Of a stretch of DNA of 64,000 nucleotides, positions 1 to 14,200 are shown one piece after another; position 1 is the stretch's first letter, and each line of letters starts with the position of its first letter. Source of the stretch: Viola odorata. Taxonomy: Eukaryota > Streptophyta > Magnoliopsida > Malpighiales > Violaceae. Both the position numbers and the translations under genes were made by a program. The notes under the pieces were generated by a model. It was not told the origin of the DNA. It worked only from the letters and a program-made list of their open reading frames with translations, and did no database searches. The stretch is taken from contig OY829541.1 of assembly GCA_963691705.1 (NCBI GenBank), forward strand, positions 18,656,564 to 18,720,563, written 5' to 3'.

Positions 1-627
1 CATGCCCAAACGGCATGTCAATTTCATAATTTCAATTTCTAAACCATGCCCAATCGGCATGTCAAATTTCAATTTCTAATCCATGCCCAAACGGCATGTC
101 AATTTCATAATTTCAATTTCTAAACCCTGCCCAACGACATGTCACCTTTCAATTTCAATTTCTATACCATGACCAATCGGCATGTCAAATTTCATAACTT
201 CAATTTCTAAACCATGCCCAACGGCATGTCAAAATTCAATTTCAATTTTTAGACCATGACCAATCGGCATGTAAAATTTCATAACTTCAATTTCTAAACC
301 ATGCCCAACGGCATGTCTAATTTCAATTTCAATTTCTAGACCATGCCCAACGGCATGTCACATTCCAATTTCTAATCCATGCCCAAACGGCATGTCAATT
401 TCATAATTTCAATTTCTAAACCATGCCCAACGGTATGTAACATTCTAATATCTAATCCATGCCCAAACGACATGTCAATTTCATAATTTCAATTTCTAAA
501 CCATGCCCAACGGCATGTCAAATTTCATTTTCAGTTTCTAGACCATGCCCAACGGCATGTCAAATTTCAATTTCAATTTCTAGACCATGCCCAATCGGCA
601 TGTCAAATTTCAATTTCAATTTTTAGA

Positions 628-652
628 CCATGCCTCAATTTCAATTTCTAGA
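628..652 (+). repeat. Truncated 25-bp monomer lacking the right core arm
   Basis: The unit reads CCATGCCT and runs straight into CAATTTC, so the loop, the GGCATG arm and the start of the spacer are missing. It is one of very few units in the window without an inverted repeat. The same truncated unit is present 5,663 bp downstream. Confidence 0.9.
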
Positions 653-3282
653 CCATGCCCAATCGGCATGTCAAATTTCATAACTTCAATTTCTAAACCA
701 TGCCCAACGGCATATCAAATTTCAATTTCAATTTGTAGACCATGCCCAATCGGCATGTCAAATTTCATAACTTCAATTTCTAAACCATGCCCAACGGCAT
801 GCCAAATTTCACTTTCAATTTCTAGACCATGCCCAACGGCATGTCAAATTTCAATTTCAATTTCTAGACCATGCCCAACGGCATGTCACACTCCAATTTC
901 TAATCCATGTCCAAATGGCATGTCAATTTCATATTTTCAATTTCTAAACCATGCCTAATCGGCATGTCAAATTTCAATTTCTAATCCATGCCCAAACGGC
1001 ATGTCAATTTTATAATTTCAATTTCTAAACCATGCCCAACGGCATGTCAACTTTCAATTTCAATTTCTAAACCATGCCCAACGGCATGTCAAATTTCAAT
1101 TTCAATTTCTAGACCATGCCCAACGGCATGTCACATTCCAATTTCTAATCCATGCCCAAACGGCATGTCACATTCTAATATCTAATCCATGCCCAAACGA
1201 CATGTCAATTTCATAATTTCAATTTCTAAACCATGCCCAACGGCATGTCAAATTTTATTTTCAGTTTCTAGACCATGCCCAACGGCATGTCAAATTTCAA
1301 TTTGAATTTCTAGACCATGCCCAACGGCATGTCAAATTTCAATTTCAGGTTTTAGACCATGCCCAATCGGCATGTCAAATTTCAATTTCAATTTTTAGAC
1401 CGTGCCCAACGGCATGTCAAATTTCAATTTCAATTTCTAGTCCATGCCCAATCGGCATGTCAAATTTCATAACTTCAATTTCTAAACCATGCCCAACGGC
1501 ATGCCAAATTTCACTTTCAATTTCTAGACCATGCCCAACGGCATGTCAAATTTCAATTTCAATTTCTAGACCATGCCCAACGGCATGTCACACTCCAATT
1601 TCTAATCCATGCCCAAATGGCATGTCAATTTCATAATTTCAATTTCTAAACCATGCCTAATCGGCATGTCAAATTTCAATTTCTAATCCATGCTCAAACG
1701 GCATGTCAATTTCATAATTTCAATTTCTAAACCATGCCCAACGGCATGTCAACTTTCAATTTCAATTTCTAGACCATGCCCTATCGGCATGTCAAATTTC
1801 ATAACTTCAATTTCTAAACCATGCCCAACGGCATGTCAAATTTCAATTTCAATTTCTATACCATGCCCAGCGGCATGTCAAATTTCAATTTCTAATCCAT
1901 GCCCAAACGGCATGTCAATTTCATAATTTCAATTTCTAAGCCATGCCCAACGGCATGTCAACTTTCAATTTCAATTTCTAGACCATGCCCGACGGCATGT
2001 CAACTTTCAATTTCAATTTCTAGACCATGCCCAATCGGCATGTAAAATTTCATAACTTCAATTTCTAAACCATACCCAACGACATGTCAAATTTCAATTT
2101 CAATTTCTAAACCTTGACCAATCAGCATGTCAAATTTCATAACTTTAATTTCTAAACCATGCCCAAACGGCATGTCAAATTTCAATTTGAATGTCTAGAC
2201 CATACCCAACGGCATGTCACATTGCAATTTCTAATCCATGCCCAAACGGCATGTCAATTTCATAATTTCAATTTCTAAACCATGCCCAATCGGCATGTCA
2301 AATTTCAATTTCTAATCCATGCCCAAACGGCATGTCAATTTCATAATTTCAATTTCTAAACCCTGCCCAACGACATGTCAACTTTCAATTTCAATTTCTA
2401 TACCATGACCAATCGGCATGTCAAATTTCATAACTTCAATTTCTAAACCATGCCCAACGGCATGTCAAATTTCAATTTCAATTTTTAGACCATGACCAAT
2501 CGGCATGTAAAATTTCATAACTTCAATTTCTAAACCATGCCCAACGGCATGTCAAATTTCAATTTCAATTTCTAGACCATGCCCAACGGCATGTCACATT
2601 CCAATTTCTAATCCATGCCCAAACGGCATGTCAATTTCATAATTTCAATTTCTAAACCATGCCCAACGGCATGTCACATTCTAATATCTAATCCATGCCC
2701 AAACGACATGTCAATTTCATAATTTCAATTTCTAAACCATGCCCAACGGCATGTCAAATTTCATTTTCAGTTTCTAGACCATGCCCAACGGCATGTCAAA
2801 TTTCAATTTCAATTTCTAGACCATGCCCACCGGCATGTCAAATTTCAATTTCAATTTTTAGACCATGCCCAATCGGCATGTCAAATTTCAATTTCAATTT
2901 TTAGACCGTGCCCAACGGCATGTCAAATTTCAATTTCAATTTCTAGACCATGCCCAATCGGCATGTCAAATTTCATAACTTCAATTTCTAAACCATGCCC
3001 AACGGCATATCAAATTTCAATTTCAATTTCTAGACCATGCCCAATCGGCATGTCAAATTTCCTAACTTCAATTTCTAAACCATGCCCAACGGCATGCCAA
3101 ATTTCACTTTCAATTTCTAGACCATGCCCAACGGCATGTCAAATTTCAATTTCAATTTCTAGACCATGCCCAACGGCATGTCACACTCCAATTTCTAATC
3201 CATGCCCAAATGGCATGTCAATTTCATAATTTCAATTTCTAAACCATGCCTAATCGGCATGTCAAATTTCAATTTCTAATCC

Positions 3283-3830
3283 ATGCCCAAACGGCATGTC
3301 AATTTCATAATTTCAATTTCTAAACCATGCCCAACGGCATGTCAACTTTCAATTTCAATTTCTAGACCATGCCCAATCGGCATGTCAAATTTCATAACTT
3401 CAATTTCTAAACCATGCCCAACGGCATGTCAAATTTCAATTTCAATTTCTAGACCGTGCCCAACGGCATGTCAAATTTCAATTTCAATTTCTAGACCATG
3501 CCCAATCGGCATGTCAAATTTCATAACTTCAATTTTTAAACCATGCCCAACGGCATATCAAATTTCAATTTCAATTTCTAGACCATGCCCAATCGGCATG
3601 TCAAATTTCCTAACTTCAATTTCTAAACCATGCCCAACGGCATGCCAAATTTCACTTTCAATTTCTAGACCATGCCCAACGGCATGTCAAATTTCAATTT
3701 CAATTTCTAGACCATGCCCAACGCCATGTCACACTCCAATTTCTAATCCATGCCTAAATGGCATGTCAATTTCATAATTTCAATTTCTAAACCATGCCTA
3801 ATCGGCATGTCAAATTTCAATTTCTAATCC
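3283..3830. repeat. 548-bp segment present in only some superrepeat copies
   Basis: A block starting with a 44-bp unit at 3,283 is followed 548 bp later (3,831) by a block that begins the same way. The pair recurs at 8,946 and 9,494. In the copies at 11,995, 23,980, 27,168, 30,356 and 38,097 only one of the two is present. It is a tandem duplication or deletion of 548 bp that separates copy lineages. Confidence 0.7.
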
Positions 3831-6290
3831 ATGCCCAAACGGCATGTCAATTTCATAATTTCAATTTCTAAACCATGCCCAACGGCATGTCAACTTTCAA
3901 TTTCAATTTCTAGACCATGCCCAATCGGCATGTCAAATTTCATAACTTCAATTTCTAAACCATGCCCAACGGCATGTCAAATTTCAATTTCAATTTCTAT
4001 ACCATGCCCAGCGGCATGTCAAATTTCAATTTCTAATCCATGCCCAAACGGCATGTCAAATTTCAATTTCTAATCCATGCCCAAACGGCATGTCAAATTT
4101 CAATTTCTAAACCATGCCCAACGGCATGTCAACTTTCAATTTCAATTTCTAGACCATGCCCGACGGCATGTCGACTTTCAATTTCAATTTCTAGACCATG
4201 CCCAATCGGCATGTAAAATTTCATAACTTCAATTTCTAAACCATACCCAACGGCATGTCAAATTTCAATTTCAATTTCTAGACCATGCCCAACGGCATGT
4301 CAAATTTCAATTTCAATTTCTAGACAATGCCCAACGGCATGTCACATTCCAATTTCTAATCCATGCCCAAACGGCATGTCAATTTCATAATTTCAATTTC
4401 TAAACCATGCCTAATCGGCATGTCAAATTTCAATTTCTAATGCATGCCCAAACGGCATGTCAATTTCATAATTTCAATTTCTAAACCATGCCCAACGGCA
4501 TGTCAACTTTCAATTTCAATTTCTAGACCATGCCCAATCGGCATGTCGAATTTCATAACTTCAATTTCTAAACCATGCCCAACGGCATGTCAAATTTCAA
4601 TTTCAATTTCTTGACCATGCGCAACGGCATGTCACATTTCAATTTCTAATCCATGCCCAAACGGCATGTCAACTTTCAATTTCAATTTCTAGACCATGCC
4701 CGACGGTATGTAAACTTTCAATTTCAATTTCTAGACCATGCCCAATCGGCATGTAAAACTTCATAACTTCAATTTCTAAACCATGCCCAACGGCATGTCA
4801 AATTTCAATTTCAATTTCTATACCATGCCCAGCGGCATGTCAAATTTCAATTTCTAATCCATGCCCAAACGGCATGTCAATTTCATAATTTCAATTTCTA
4901 AGCCATGCCCAACGGCATGTCAACTTTCAATTTCAATTTCTAGACCATGCCCGACGGCATGTCAACTTTCAATTTCAATTTCTAGACCATGCCCAATCGG
5001 CATGCAAAATTTCATAACTTCAATTTCTAAACCATACCCAACGACATGTCAAATTTCAATTTCAATTTCTAAACCATGACCAATCAGCATGTCAAATTTC
5101 ATAACTTCAATTTCTAAACCATGCCCAAACGGCATGTCAAATTTCAATTTGAATGTCTAGACCATACCCAACGGCATGTCACATTCCAATTTCTAATCCA
5201 TGCCCAAACGGCATGTCAATTTCATAATTTCAATTTCTAAACCATGCCCAATGGGCATGTCAAATTTCAATTTCTAATCCATGCCCAAACGGCATGTCAA
5301 TTTCATAATTTCAATTTCTAAACCCTGCCCAACGACATGTCAACTTTCAATTTCAATTTCTATACCATGACCAATCGGCATGTCAAATTTCATAACTTCA
5401 ATTTCTAAACCATGCCCAACGGCATGTCAAATTTCAATTTCAAATTTTAGACCATGACCAATCGGCATGTAAAATTTCATAACTTCAATTTCTAAACCAT
5501 GCCCAACGGCATGTCAAATTTCAATTTCAATTTCTAGACCATGACCAATCAGCATGTCAAATTTCATAACTTTAATTTCTAAACCATGCCCAAACGGCAT
5601 GTCAAATTTCAATTTCAATGTCTAGACCATGCCCAACGGCATGTCACATTCCAATTTCTAATCCATGCCCAAACGGCATGTCAATTTCATAATTTCAATT
5701 TCTAAACCATGCCCAATCGGCATGTCAAATTTCAATTTCTAATCCATGCCCAAACGGCATGTCAATTTCATAATTTCAATTTCTAAACCCTGCCCAACGA
5801 CATGTCACCTTTCAATTTCAATTTCTATACCATGACCAATCGGCATGTCAAATTTCATAACTTCAATTTCTAAACCATGCCCAACGGCATGTCAAAATTC
5901 AATTTCAATTTTTAGACCATGACCAATCGGCATGTAAAATTTCATAACTTCAATTTCTAAACCATGCCCAACGGCATGTCTAATTTCAATTTCAATTTCT
6001 AGACCATGCCCAACGGCATGTCACATTCCAATTTCTAATCCATGCCCAAACGGCATGTCAATTTCATAATTTCAATTTCTAAACCATGCCCAACGGTATG
6101 TAACATTCTAATATCTAATCCATGCCCAAACGACATGTCAATTACATAATTTCAATTTCTAAACCATGCCCAACAGCATGTCAAATTTCATTTTCAGTTT
6201 CTAGACCATGCCCAACGGCATGTCAAATTTCAATTTCAATTTCTAGACCATGCCCAATCGGCATGTCAAATTTCAATTTCAATTTTTAGA

Positions 6291-6315
6291 CCATGCCTCA
6301 ATTTCAATTTCTAGA
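6291..6315 (+). repeat. Truncated 25-bp monomer, second copy
   Basis: This unit is identical in structure to the one at 628-652 and lies exactly one superrepeat (5,663 bp) away. The deletion therefore predates the superrepeat duplication. Confidence 0.9.
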
Positions 6316-9300
6316 CCATGCCCAATCGGCATGTCAAATTTCATAACTTCAATTTCTAAACCATGCCCAACGGCATATCAAATTTCAATTTCAATTTGTA
6401 GACCATGCCCAATCGGCATGTCAAATTTCATAACTTCAATTTCTAGACCATGCCCAACGGCATGCCAAATTTCACTTTCAATTTCTAGACCATGCCCAAC
6501 GGCATGTCAAATTTCAATTTCAATTTCTAGACCATGCCCAACGGCATGTCACACTCCAATTTCTAATCCATGTCCAAATGGCATGTCAATTTCATATTTT
6601 CAATTTCTAAACCATGCCTAATCGGCATGTCAAATTTCAATTTCTAATCCATGCCCAAACGGCATGTCAATTTTATAATTTCAATTTCTAAACCATGCCC
6701 AACGGCATGTCAACTTTCAATTTCAATTTCTAAACCATGCCCAACGGCATGTCAAATTTCAATTTCAATTTCTAGACCATGCCCAACGGCATGTCACATT
6801 CCAATTTCTAATCCATGCCCAAACGGCATGTCACATTCTAATATCTAATCCATGCCCAAACGACATGTCAATTTCATAATTTCAATTTCTAAACCATGCC
6901 CAACGGCATGTCAAATTTTATTTTCAGTTTCTAGACCATGCCCAACGGCATGTCAAATTTCAATTTGAATTTCTAGACCATGCCCAACGGCATGTCAAAT
7001 TTCAATTTCAGGTTTTAGACCATGCCCAATCGGCATGTCAAATTTCAATTTCAATTTTTAGACCGTGCCCAACGGCATGTCAAATTTCAATTTCAATTTC
7101 TAGTCCATGCCCAATCGGCATGTCAAATTTCATAACTTCAATTTCTAAACCATGCCCAACGGCATGCCAAATTTCACTTTCAATTTCTAGACCATGCCCA
7201 ACGGCATGTCAAATTTCAATTTCAATTTCTAGACCATGCCCAACGGCATGTCACACTCCAATTTCTAATCCATGCCCAAATGGCATGTCAATTTCATAAT
7301 TTCAATTTCTAAACCATGCCTAATCGGCATGTCAAATTTCAATTTCTAATCCATGCTCAAACGGCATGTCAATTTCATAATTTCAATTTCTAAACCATGC
7401 CCAACGGCATGTCAACTTTCAATTTCAATTTCTAGACCATGCCCTATCGGCATGTCAAATTTCATAACTTCAATTTCTAAACCATGCCCAACGGCATGTC
7501 AAATTTCAATTTCAATTTCTATACCATGCCCAGCGGCATGTCAAATTTCAATTTCTAATCCATGCCCAAACGGCATGTCAATTTCATAATTTCAATTTCT
7601 AAGCCATGCCCAACGGCATGTCAACTTTCAATTTCAATTTCTAGACCATGCCCGACGGCATGTCAACTTTCAATTTCAATTTCTAGACCATGCCCAATCG
7701 GCATGTAAAATTTCATAACTTCAATTTCTAAACCATACCCAACGACATGTCAAATTTCAATTTCAATTTCTAAACCTTGACCAATCAGCATGTCAAATTT
7801 CATAACTTTAATTTCTAAACCATGCCCAAACGGCATGTCAAATTTCAATTTGAATGTCTAGACCATACCCAACGGCATGTCACATTGCAATTTCTAATCC
7901 ATGCCCAAACGGCATGTCAATTTCATAATTTCAATTTCTAAACCATGCCCAATCGGCATGTCAAATTTCAATTTCTAATCCATGCCCAAACGGCATGTCA
8001 ATTTCATAATTTCAATTTCTAAACCCTGCCCAACGACATGTCAACTTTCAATTTCAATTTCTATACCATGACCAATCGGCATGTCAAATTTCATAACTTC
8101 AATTTCTAAACCATGCCCAACGGCATGTCAAATTTCAATTTCAATTTTTAGACCATGACCAATCGGCATGTAAAATTTCATAACTTCAATTTCTAAACCA
8201 TGCCCAACGGCATGTCAAATTTCAATTTCAATTTCTAGACCATGCCCAACGGCATGTCACATTCCAATTTCTAATCCATGCCCAAACGGCATGTCAATTT
8301 CATAATTTCAATTTCTAAACCATGCCCAACGGCATGTCACATTCTAATATCTAATCCATGCCCAAACGACATGTCAATTTCATAATTTCAATTTCTAAAC
8401 CATGCCCAACGGCATGTCAAATTTCATTTTCAGTTTCTAGACCATGCCCAACGGCATGTCAAATTTCAATTTCAATTTCTAGACCATGCCCACCGGCATG
8501 TCAAATTTCAATTTCAATTTTTAGACCATGCCCAATCGGCATGTCAAATTTCAATTTCAATTTTTAGACCGTGCCCAACGGCATGTCAAATTTCAATTTC
8601 AATTTCTAGACCATGCCCAATCGGCATGTCAAATTTCATAACTTCAATTTCTAAACCATGCCCAACGGCATATCAAATTTCAATTTCAATTTCTAGACCA
8701 TGCCCAATCGACATGTCAAATTTCCTAACTTCAATTTCTAAACCATGCCCAACGGCATGCCAAATTTCACTTTCAATTTCTAGACCATGCCCAACGGCAT
8801 GTCAAATTTCAATTTCAATTTCTAGACCATGCCCAACGGCATGTCACACTCCAATTTCTAATCCATGCCCAAATGGCATGTCAATTTCATAATTTCAATT
8901 TCTAAACCATGCCTAATCGGCATGTCAAATTTCAATTTCTAATCCATGCCCAAACGGCATGTCAATTTCATAATTTCAATTTCTAAACCATGCCCAACGG
9001 CATGTCAACTTTCAATTTCAATTTCTAGACCATGCCCAATCGGCATGTCAAATTTCATAACTTCAATTTCTAAACCATGCCCAACGGCATGTCAAATTTC
9101 AATTTCAATTTCTAGACCGTGCCCAACGGCATGTCAAATTTCAATTTCAATTTCTAGACCATGCCCAATCGGCATGTCAAATTTCATAACTTCAATTTCT
9201 AAACCATGCCCAACGGCATATCAAATTTCAATTTCAATTTCTAGACCATGCCCAATCGGCATGTCAAATTTCCTAACTTCAATTTCTAAACCATGCCCAA

Positions 9301-10443
9301 CGGCATGCCAAATTTCACTTTCAATTTCTAGACCATGCCCAACGGCATGTCAAATTTCAATTTCAATTTCTAGACCATGCCCAACGGCATGTCACACTCC
9401 AATTTCTAATCCATGCCTAAATGGCATGTCAATTTCATAATTTCAATTTCTAAACCATGCCTAATCGGCATGTCAAATTTCAATTTCTAATCCATGCCCA
9501 AACGGCATGTCAATTTCATAATTTCAATTTCTAAACCATGCCCAACGGCATGTCAACTTTCAATTTCAATTTCTAGACCATGCCCAATCGGCATGTCAAA
9601 TTTCATAACTTCAATTTCTAAACCATGCCCAACGGCATGTCAAATTTCAATTTCAATTTCTATACCATGCCCAGCGGCATGTCAAATTTCAATTTCTAAT
9701 CCATGCCCAAACGGCATGTCAAATTTCAATTTCTAATCCATGCCCAAACGGCATGTCAAATTTCAATTTCTAAACCATGCCCAACGGCATGTCAACTTTC
9801 AATTTCAATTTCTAGACCATGCCCGACGGCATGTCGACTTTCAATTTCAATTTCTAGACCATGCCCAATCGGCATGTAAAATTTCATAACTTCAATTTCT
9901 AAACCATACCCAACGGCATGTCAAATTTCAATTTCAATTTCTAGACCATGCCCAACGGCATGTCAAATTTCAATTTCAATTTCTAGACAATGCCCAACGG
10001 CATGTCACATTCCAATTTCTAATCCATGCCCAAACGGCATGTCAATTTCATAATTTCAATTTCTAAACCATGCCTAATCGGCATGTCAAATTTCAATTTC
10101 TAATGCATGCCCAAACGGCATGTCAATTTCATAATTTCAATTTCTAAACCATGCCCAACGGCATGTCAACTTTCAATTTCAATTTCTAGACCATGCCCAA
10201 TCGGCATGTCGAATTTCATAACTTCAATTTCTAAACCATGCCCAACGGCATGTCAAATTTCAATTTCAATTTCTTGACCATGCGCAACGGCATGTCACAT
10301 TTCAATTTCTAATCCATGCCCAAACGGCATGTCAACTTTCAATTTCAATTTCTAGACCATGCCCGACGGTATGTAAACTTTCAATTTCAATTTCTAGACC
10401 ATGCCCAATCGGCATGTAAAATTTCATAACTTCAATTTCTAAA

Positions 10444-10530
10444 CCATACCCAACGGCATGTCAACTTTCAATTTCAATTTCTAGACCATGCCCAATCGGC
10501 ATGTCAAATTTCATAACTTCAATTTCTAAA
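10444..10530. repeat. 87-bp D+E dimer insertion/deletion
   Basis: Copy 2 has one extra 42-bp unit (starting CCATACCC) and one extra 45-bp unit compared with copy 1 near 4,780. The same pair of units is present in the related segments near 13,000 and 14,860, so a loss from copy 1 is more likely than a gain in copy 2. The event is an exact two-unit step. Confidence 0.8.
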
Positions 10531-11290
10531 CCATGCCCAACGGCATGTCAAATTTCAATTTCAATTTCTATACCATGCCCAGCGGCATGTCAAATTTCAA
10601 TTTCTAATCCATGCCCAAACGGCATGTCAATTTCATAATTTCAATTTCTAAGCCATGCCCAACGGCATGTCAACTTTCAATTTCAATTTCTAGACCATGC
10701 CCGACGGCATGTCAACTTTCAATTTCAATTTCTAGACCATGCCCAATCGGCATGTAAAATTTCATAACTTCAATTTCTAAACCATACCCAACGACATGTC
10801 AAATTTCAATTTCAATTTCTAAACCATGACCAATCAGCATGTCAAATTTCATAACTTCAATTTCTAAACCATGCCCAAACGGCATGTCAAATTTCAATTT
10901 GAATGTCTAGACCATACCCAACGGCATGTCACATTCCAATTTCTAATCCATGCCCAAACGGCATGTCAATTTCATAATTTCAATTTCTAAACCATGCCCA
11001 ATGGGCATGTCAAATTTCAATTTCTAATCCATGCCCAAACGGCATGTCAATTTCATAATTTCAATTTCTAAACCCTGCCCAACGACATGTCAACTTTCAA
11101 TTTCAATTTCTATACCATGACCAATCGGCATGTCAAATTTCATAACTTCAATTTCTAAACCATGCCCAACGGCATGTCAAATTTCAATTTCAAATTTTAG
11201 ACCATGACCAATCGGCATGTAAAATTTCATAACTTCAATTTCTAAACCATGCCCAACGGCATGTCAAATTTCAATTTCAATTTCTAGACC

Positions 11291-14200
11291 ATGCCCAACG
11301 GCATGTCACATTCCAATTTCTAATCCATGCCCAAACGGCATGTCAATTTCATAATTTCAATTTCTAAACCATGCCCAACGGCATGTCACATTCTAATATC
11401 TAATCCATGCCCAAACGACATGTCAATTTCATAATTTCAATTTCTAAACAATGCCCAACGGCATGTCAAATTTCATTTTCAGTTTCTAGACCATGCCCAA
11501 CGGCATGTCAAATTTCAATTTCAATTTCTAGACCATGCCCACCGGCATGTCAAATTTCAATTTCAATTTTTAGACCATGCCCAATCGGCATGTCAAATTT
11601 CAATTTCAATTTTTAGACCGTGCCCAACGGCATGTCAAATTTCAATTTCAATTTCTAGACCATGCCCAATCGGCATGTCAAATTTCATAACTTCAATTTC
11701 TAAACCATGCCCAACGGCATATCAAATTTCAATTTCAATTTCTAGACCATGCCCAATCGGCATGTCAAATTTCCTAACTTCAATTTCTAAACCATGCCCA
11801 ACGGCATGCCAAATTTCACTTTCAATTTCTAGACCATGCCCAACGGCATGTCAAATTTCAATTTCAATTTCTAGACCATGCCCAACGGCATGTCACACTC
11901 CAATTTCTAATCCATGCCCAAATGGCATGTCAATTTCATAATTTCAATTTCTAAACCATGCCTAATCGGCATGTCAAATTTCAATTTCTAACCCATGCCC
12001 AAACGGCATGTCAATTTCATAATTTCAATTTCTAAACCATGCCCAACGGCATGTCAACTTTCAATTTCAATTTCTAGACCATGCCCAATCGGCATATCAA
12101 ATTTCATAACTTCAATTTCTAAACCATGCCCAACGGCATGTCAAATTTCAATTTCAATTTCTATACCATGCCCAGCGGCATGTCAAATTTCAATTTCTAA
12201 TCCATGCCCAAACGGCATGTCAAATTTCAATTTCTAATCCATGCCCAAACGGCATGTCAAATTTCAATTTCTAAACCATGCCCAACGGCATGTCAACTTT
12301 CAATTTCAATTTCTAGACCATGCCCGACGGCATGTCGACTTTCAATTTCAATTTCTAGACCATGCCCAATCGGCATGTAAAATTTCATAACTTCAATTTC
12401 TAAACCATACCCAACGGCATGTCAAATTTCAATTTCAATTTCTAGACCATGCCCAACGGCATGTCAAATTTCAATTTCAATTTCTAGACAATGCCCAACG
12501 GCATGTCACATTCCAATTTCTAATCCATGCCCAAACGGCATATCAATTTCATAATTTCAATTTCTAAACCATGCCTAATCAGCATGTCAAATTTCAATTT
12601 CTAATCCATGCCCAAACGGCATGTCAATTTCATAATTTCAATTTCTAAACCATGCCCAACGGCATGTCAACTTTCAATTTCAATTTCTAGACCATGCCCA
12701 ATCGGCATGTCGAATTTCATAACTTCAATTTCTAAACCATGCCCAACGGCATGTCAAATTTCAATTTCAATTTCTTGACCATGCGCAACGGCATGTCACA
12801 TTACAATTTCTAATCCATGCCCAAACGGCATGTCAATTTCATAATTTCAATTTCTAAGCCATGCCCAACGGCATGTCAACTTTCAATTTCAATTTCTAGA
12901 CCATGCCCGACGGCATGTCAACTTTCAATTTCAATTTCTAGACCATGCCCAATCGGCATGTAAAATTTCATAACTTCAATTTCTAAACCATACCCAACGG
13001 CATGTCAACTTTCAATTTCAATTTCTAGACCATGCCCAATCGGCATGTCAAATTTCATAACTTCAATTTCTAAACCATGCCCAACGGCATGTCAAATTTC
13101 AATTTCAATTTCTATACCATGCCCAGCGGCATGTCAAATTTCAATTTCTAATCCATGCCCAAACGGCATGTCAATTTCATAATTTCAATTTCTAAGCCAT
13201 GCCCAACGGCATGTCAACTTTCAATTTCAATTTCTAGACCATGCCCGACGGCATGTCGACTTTCAATTTCAATTTCTAGACCATGCCCAATCGGCATGTA
13301 AAATTTCATAACTTCAATTTCTAAACCATACCCAACGGCATGTCAAATTTCAATTTCAATTTCTAGACCATGCCCAACGGCATGTCAAATTTCAATTTCA
13401 ATTTCTAGACCATGCCCAACGGCATGTCACATTCCAATTTCTAATCCATGCCCAAACGGCATGTCAATTTCAAAATTTCAATTTCTAAACCATGCCTAAT
13501 CGGCATGTCAAATTTCAATTTCTAATCCATGCCCAAACGGCATGTCAATTTCATAATTTCAATTTCTAAACCATGCCCAACGGCATATCAAATTTCAATT
13601 TCAATTTCTAGACCATGCCCAATCGGCATGTCAAATTTCCTAACTTCAATTTCTAAACCATGCCCAACGGCATGCCAAATTTCACTTTCAATTTCTAGAC
13701 CATGCCCAACGGCATGTCAAATTTCAATTTCAATTTCTAGACCATGCCCAACGGCATGTCACACTCCAATTTCTAATCCATGCCCAAATGGCATGTCAAT
13801 TTCATAATTTCAATTTCTAAACCATGCCTAATCGGCATGTCAAATTTCAATTTCTAATCCATGCCCAAACGGCATGTCAATTTCATAATTTCAATTTCTA
13901 AACCATGCCCAACGGCATGTCAACTTTCAATTTCAATTTCTAGACCATGCCCAATCGGCATATCAAATTTCATAACTTCAATTTCTAAACCATGCCCAAC
14001 GGCATGTCAAATTTCAATTTCAATTTCTATACCATGCCCAGCGGCATGTCAAATTTCAATTTCTAATCCATGCCCAAACGGCATGTCAAATTTCAATTTC
14101 TAATCCATGCCCAAACGGCATGTCAAATTTCAATTTCTAAACCATGCCCAACGGCATGTCAACTTTCAATTTCAATTTCTAGACCATGCCCGACGGCATG

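Larger units (their letters stand above)
1..5663. repeat. Zone A, 5.66-kb superrepeat copy 1
   Basis: Positions 1-about 4,780 align at an offset of 5,663 with 5,664 onward with only scattered single-base differences. From about 4,780 to 5,540 the offset becomes 5,750, because copy 2 carries an extra 87 bp. The last 120 bp (5,541-5,663) do not match copy 2; they resemble the block near 2,115-2,240, so the copy boundary is itself a recombination joint. Inside the copy, 1-590 also matches 2,237-2,826 at an offset of 2,236, showing an older inner duplication. Confidence 0.85.
5664..11290. repeat. Zone A, 5.66-kb superrepeat copy 2
   Basis: This is a near-identical second copy of 1-5,540. Differences seen include TTACATAATTTC for TTTCATAATTTC near 6,140, CAACAGCATG near 6,175, and CGACATG for CGGCATG near 8,710. 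It keeps rare features of copy 1 such as the 25-bp truncated unit and the CACCGGCATG core variant. It departs from copy 1 at about 11,290, where the sequence switches to match about 8,240 onward. Confidence 0.85.

Noticed and set aside
3283..3777. Longest open reading frame (164 codons; similar frames at 8,946-9,440 and dozens of shorter ones)
   Set aside because: The 36-, 42- and 45-bp units are multiples of three and lack stops in one frame, so frames stay open until a 44-bp unit supplies TAA. The products are low-complexity repeats of a ...PCPTACQISIS... type. They start and end at 44-bp units, shift with unit order, and have no gene context.
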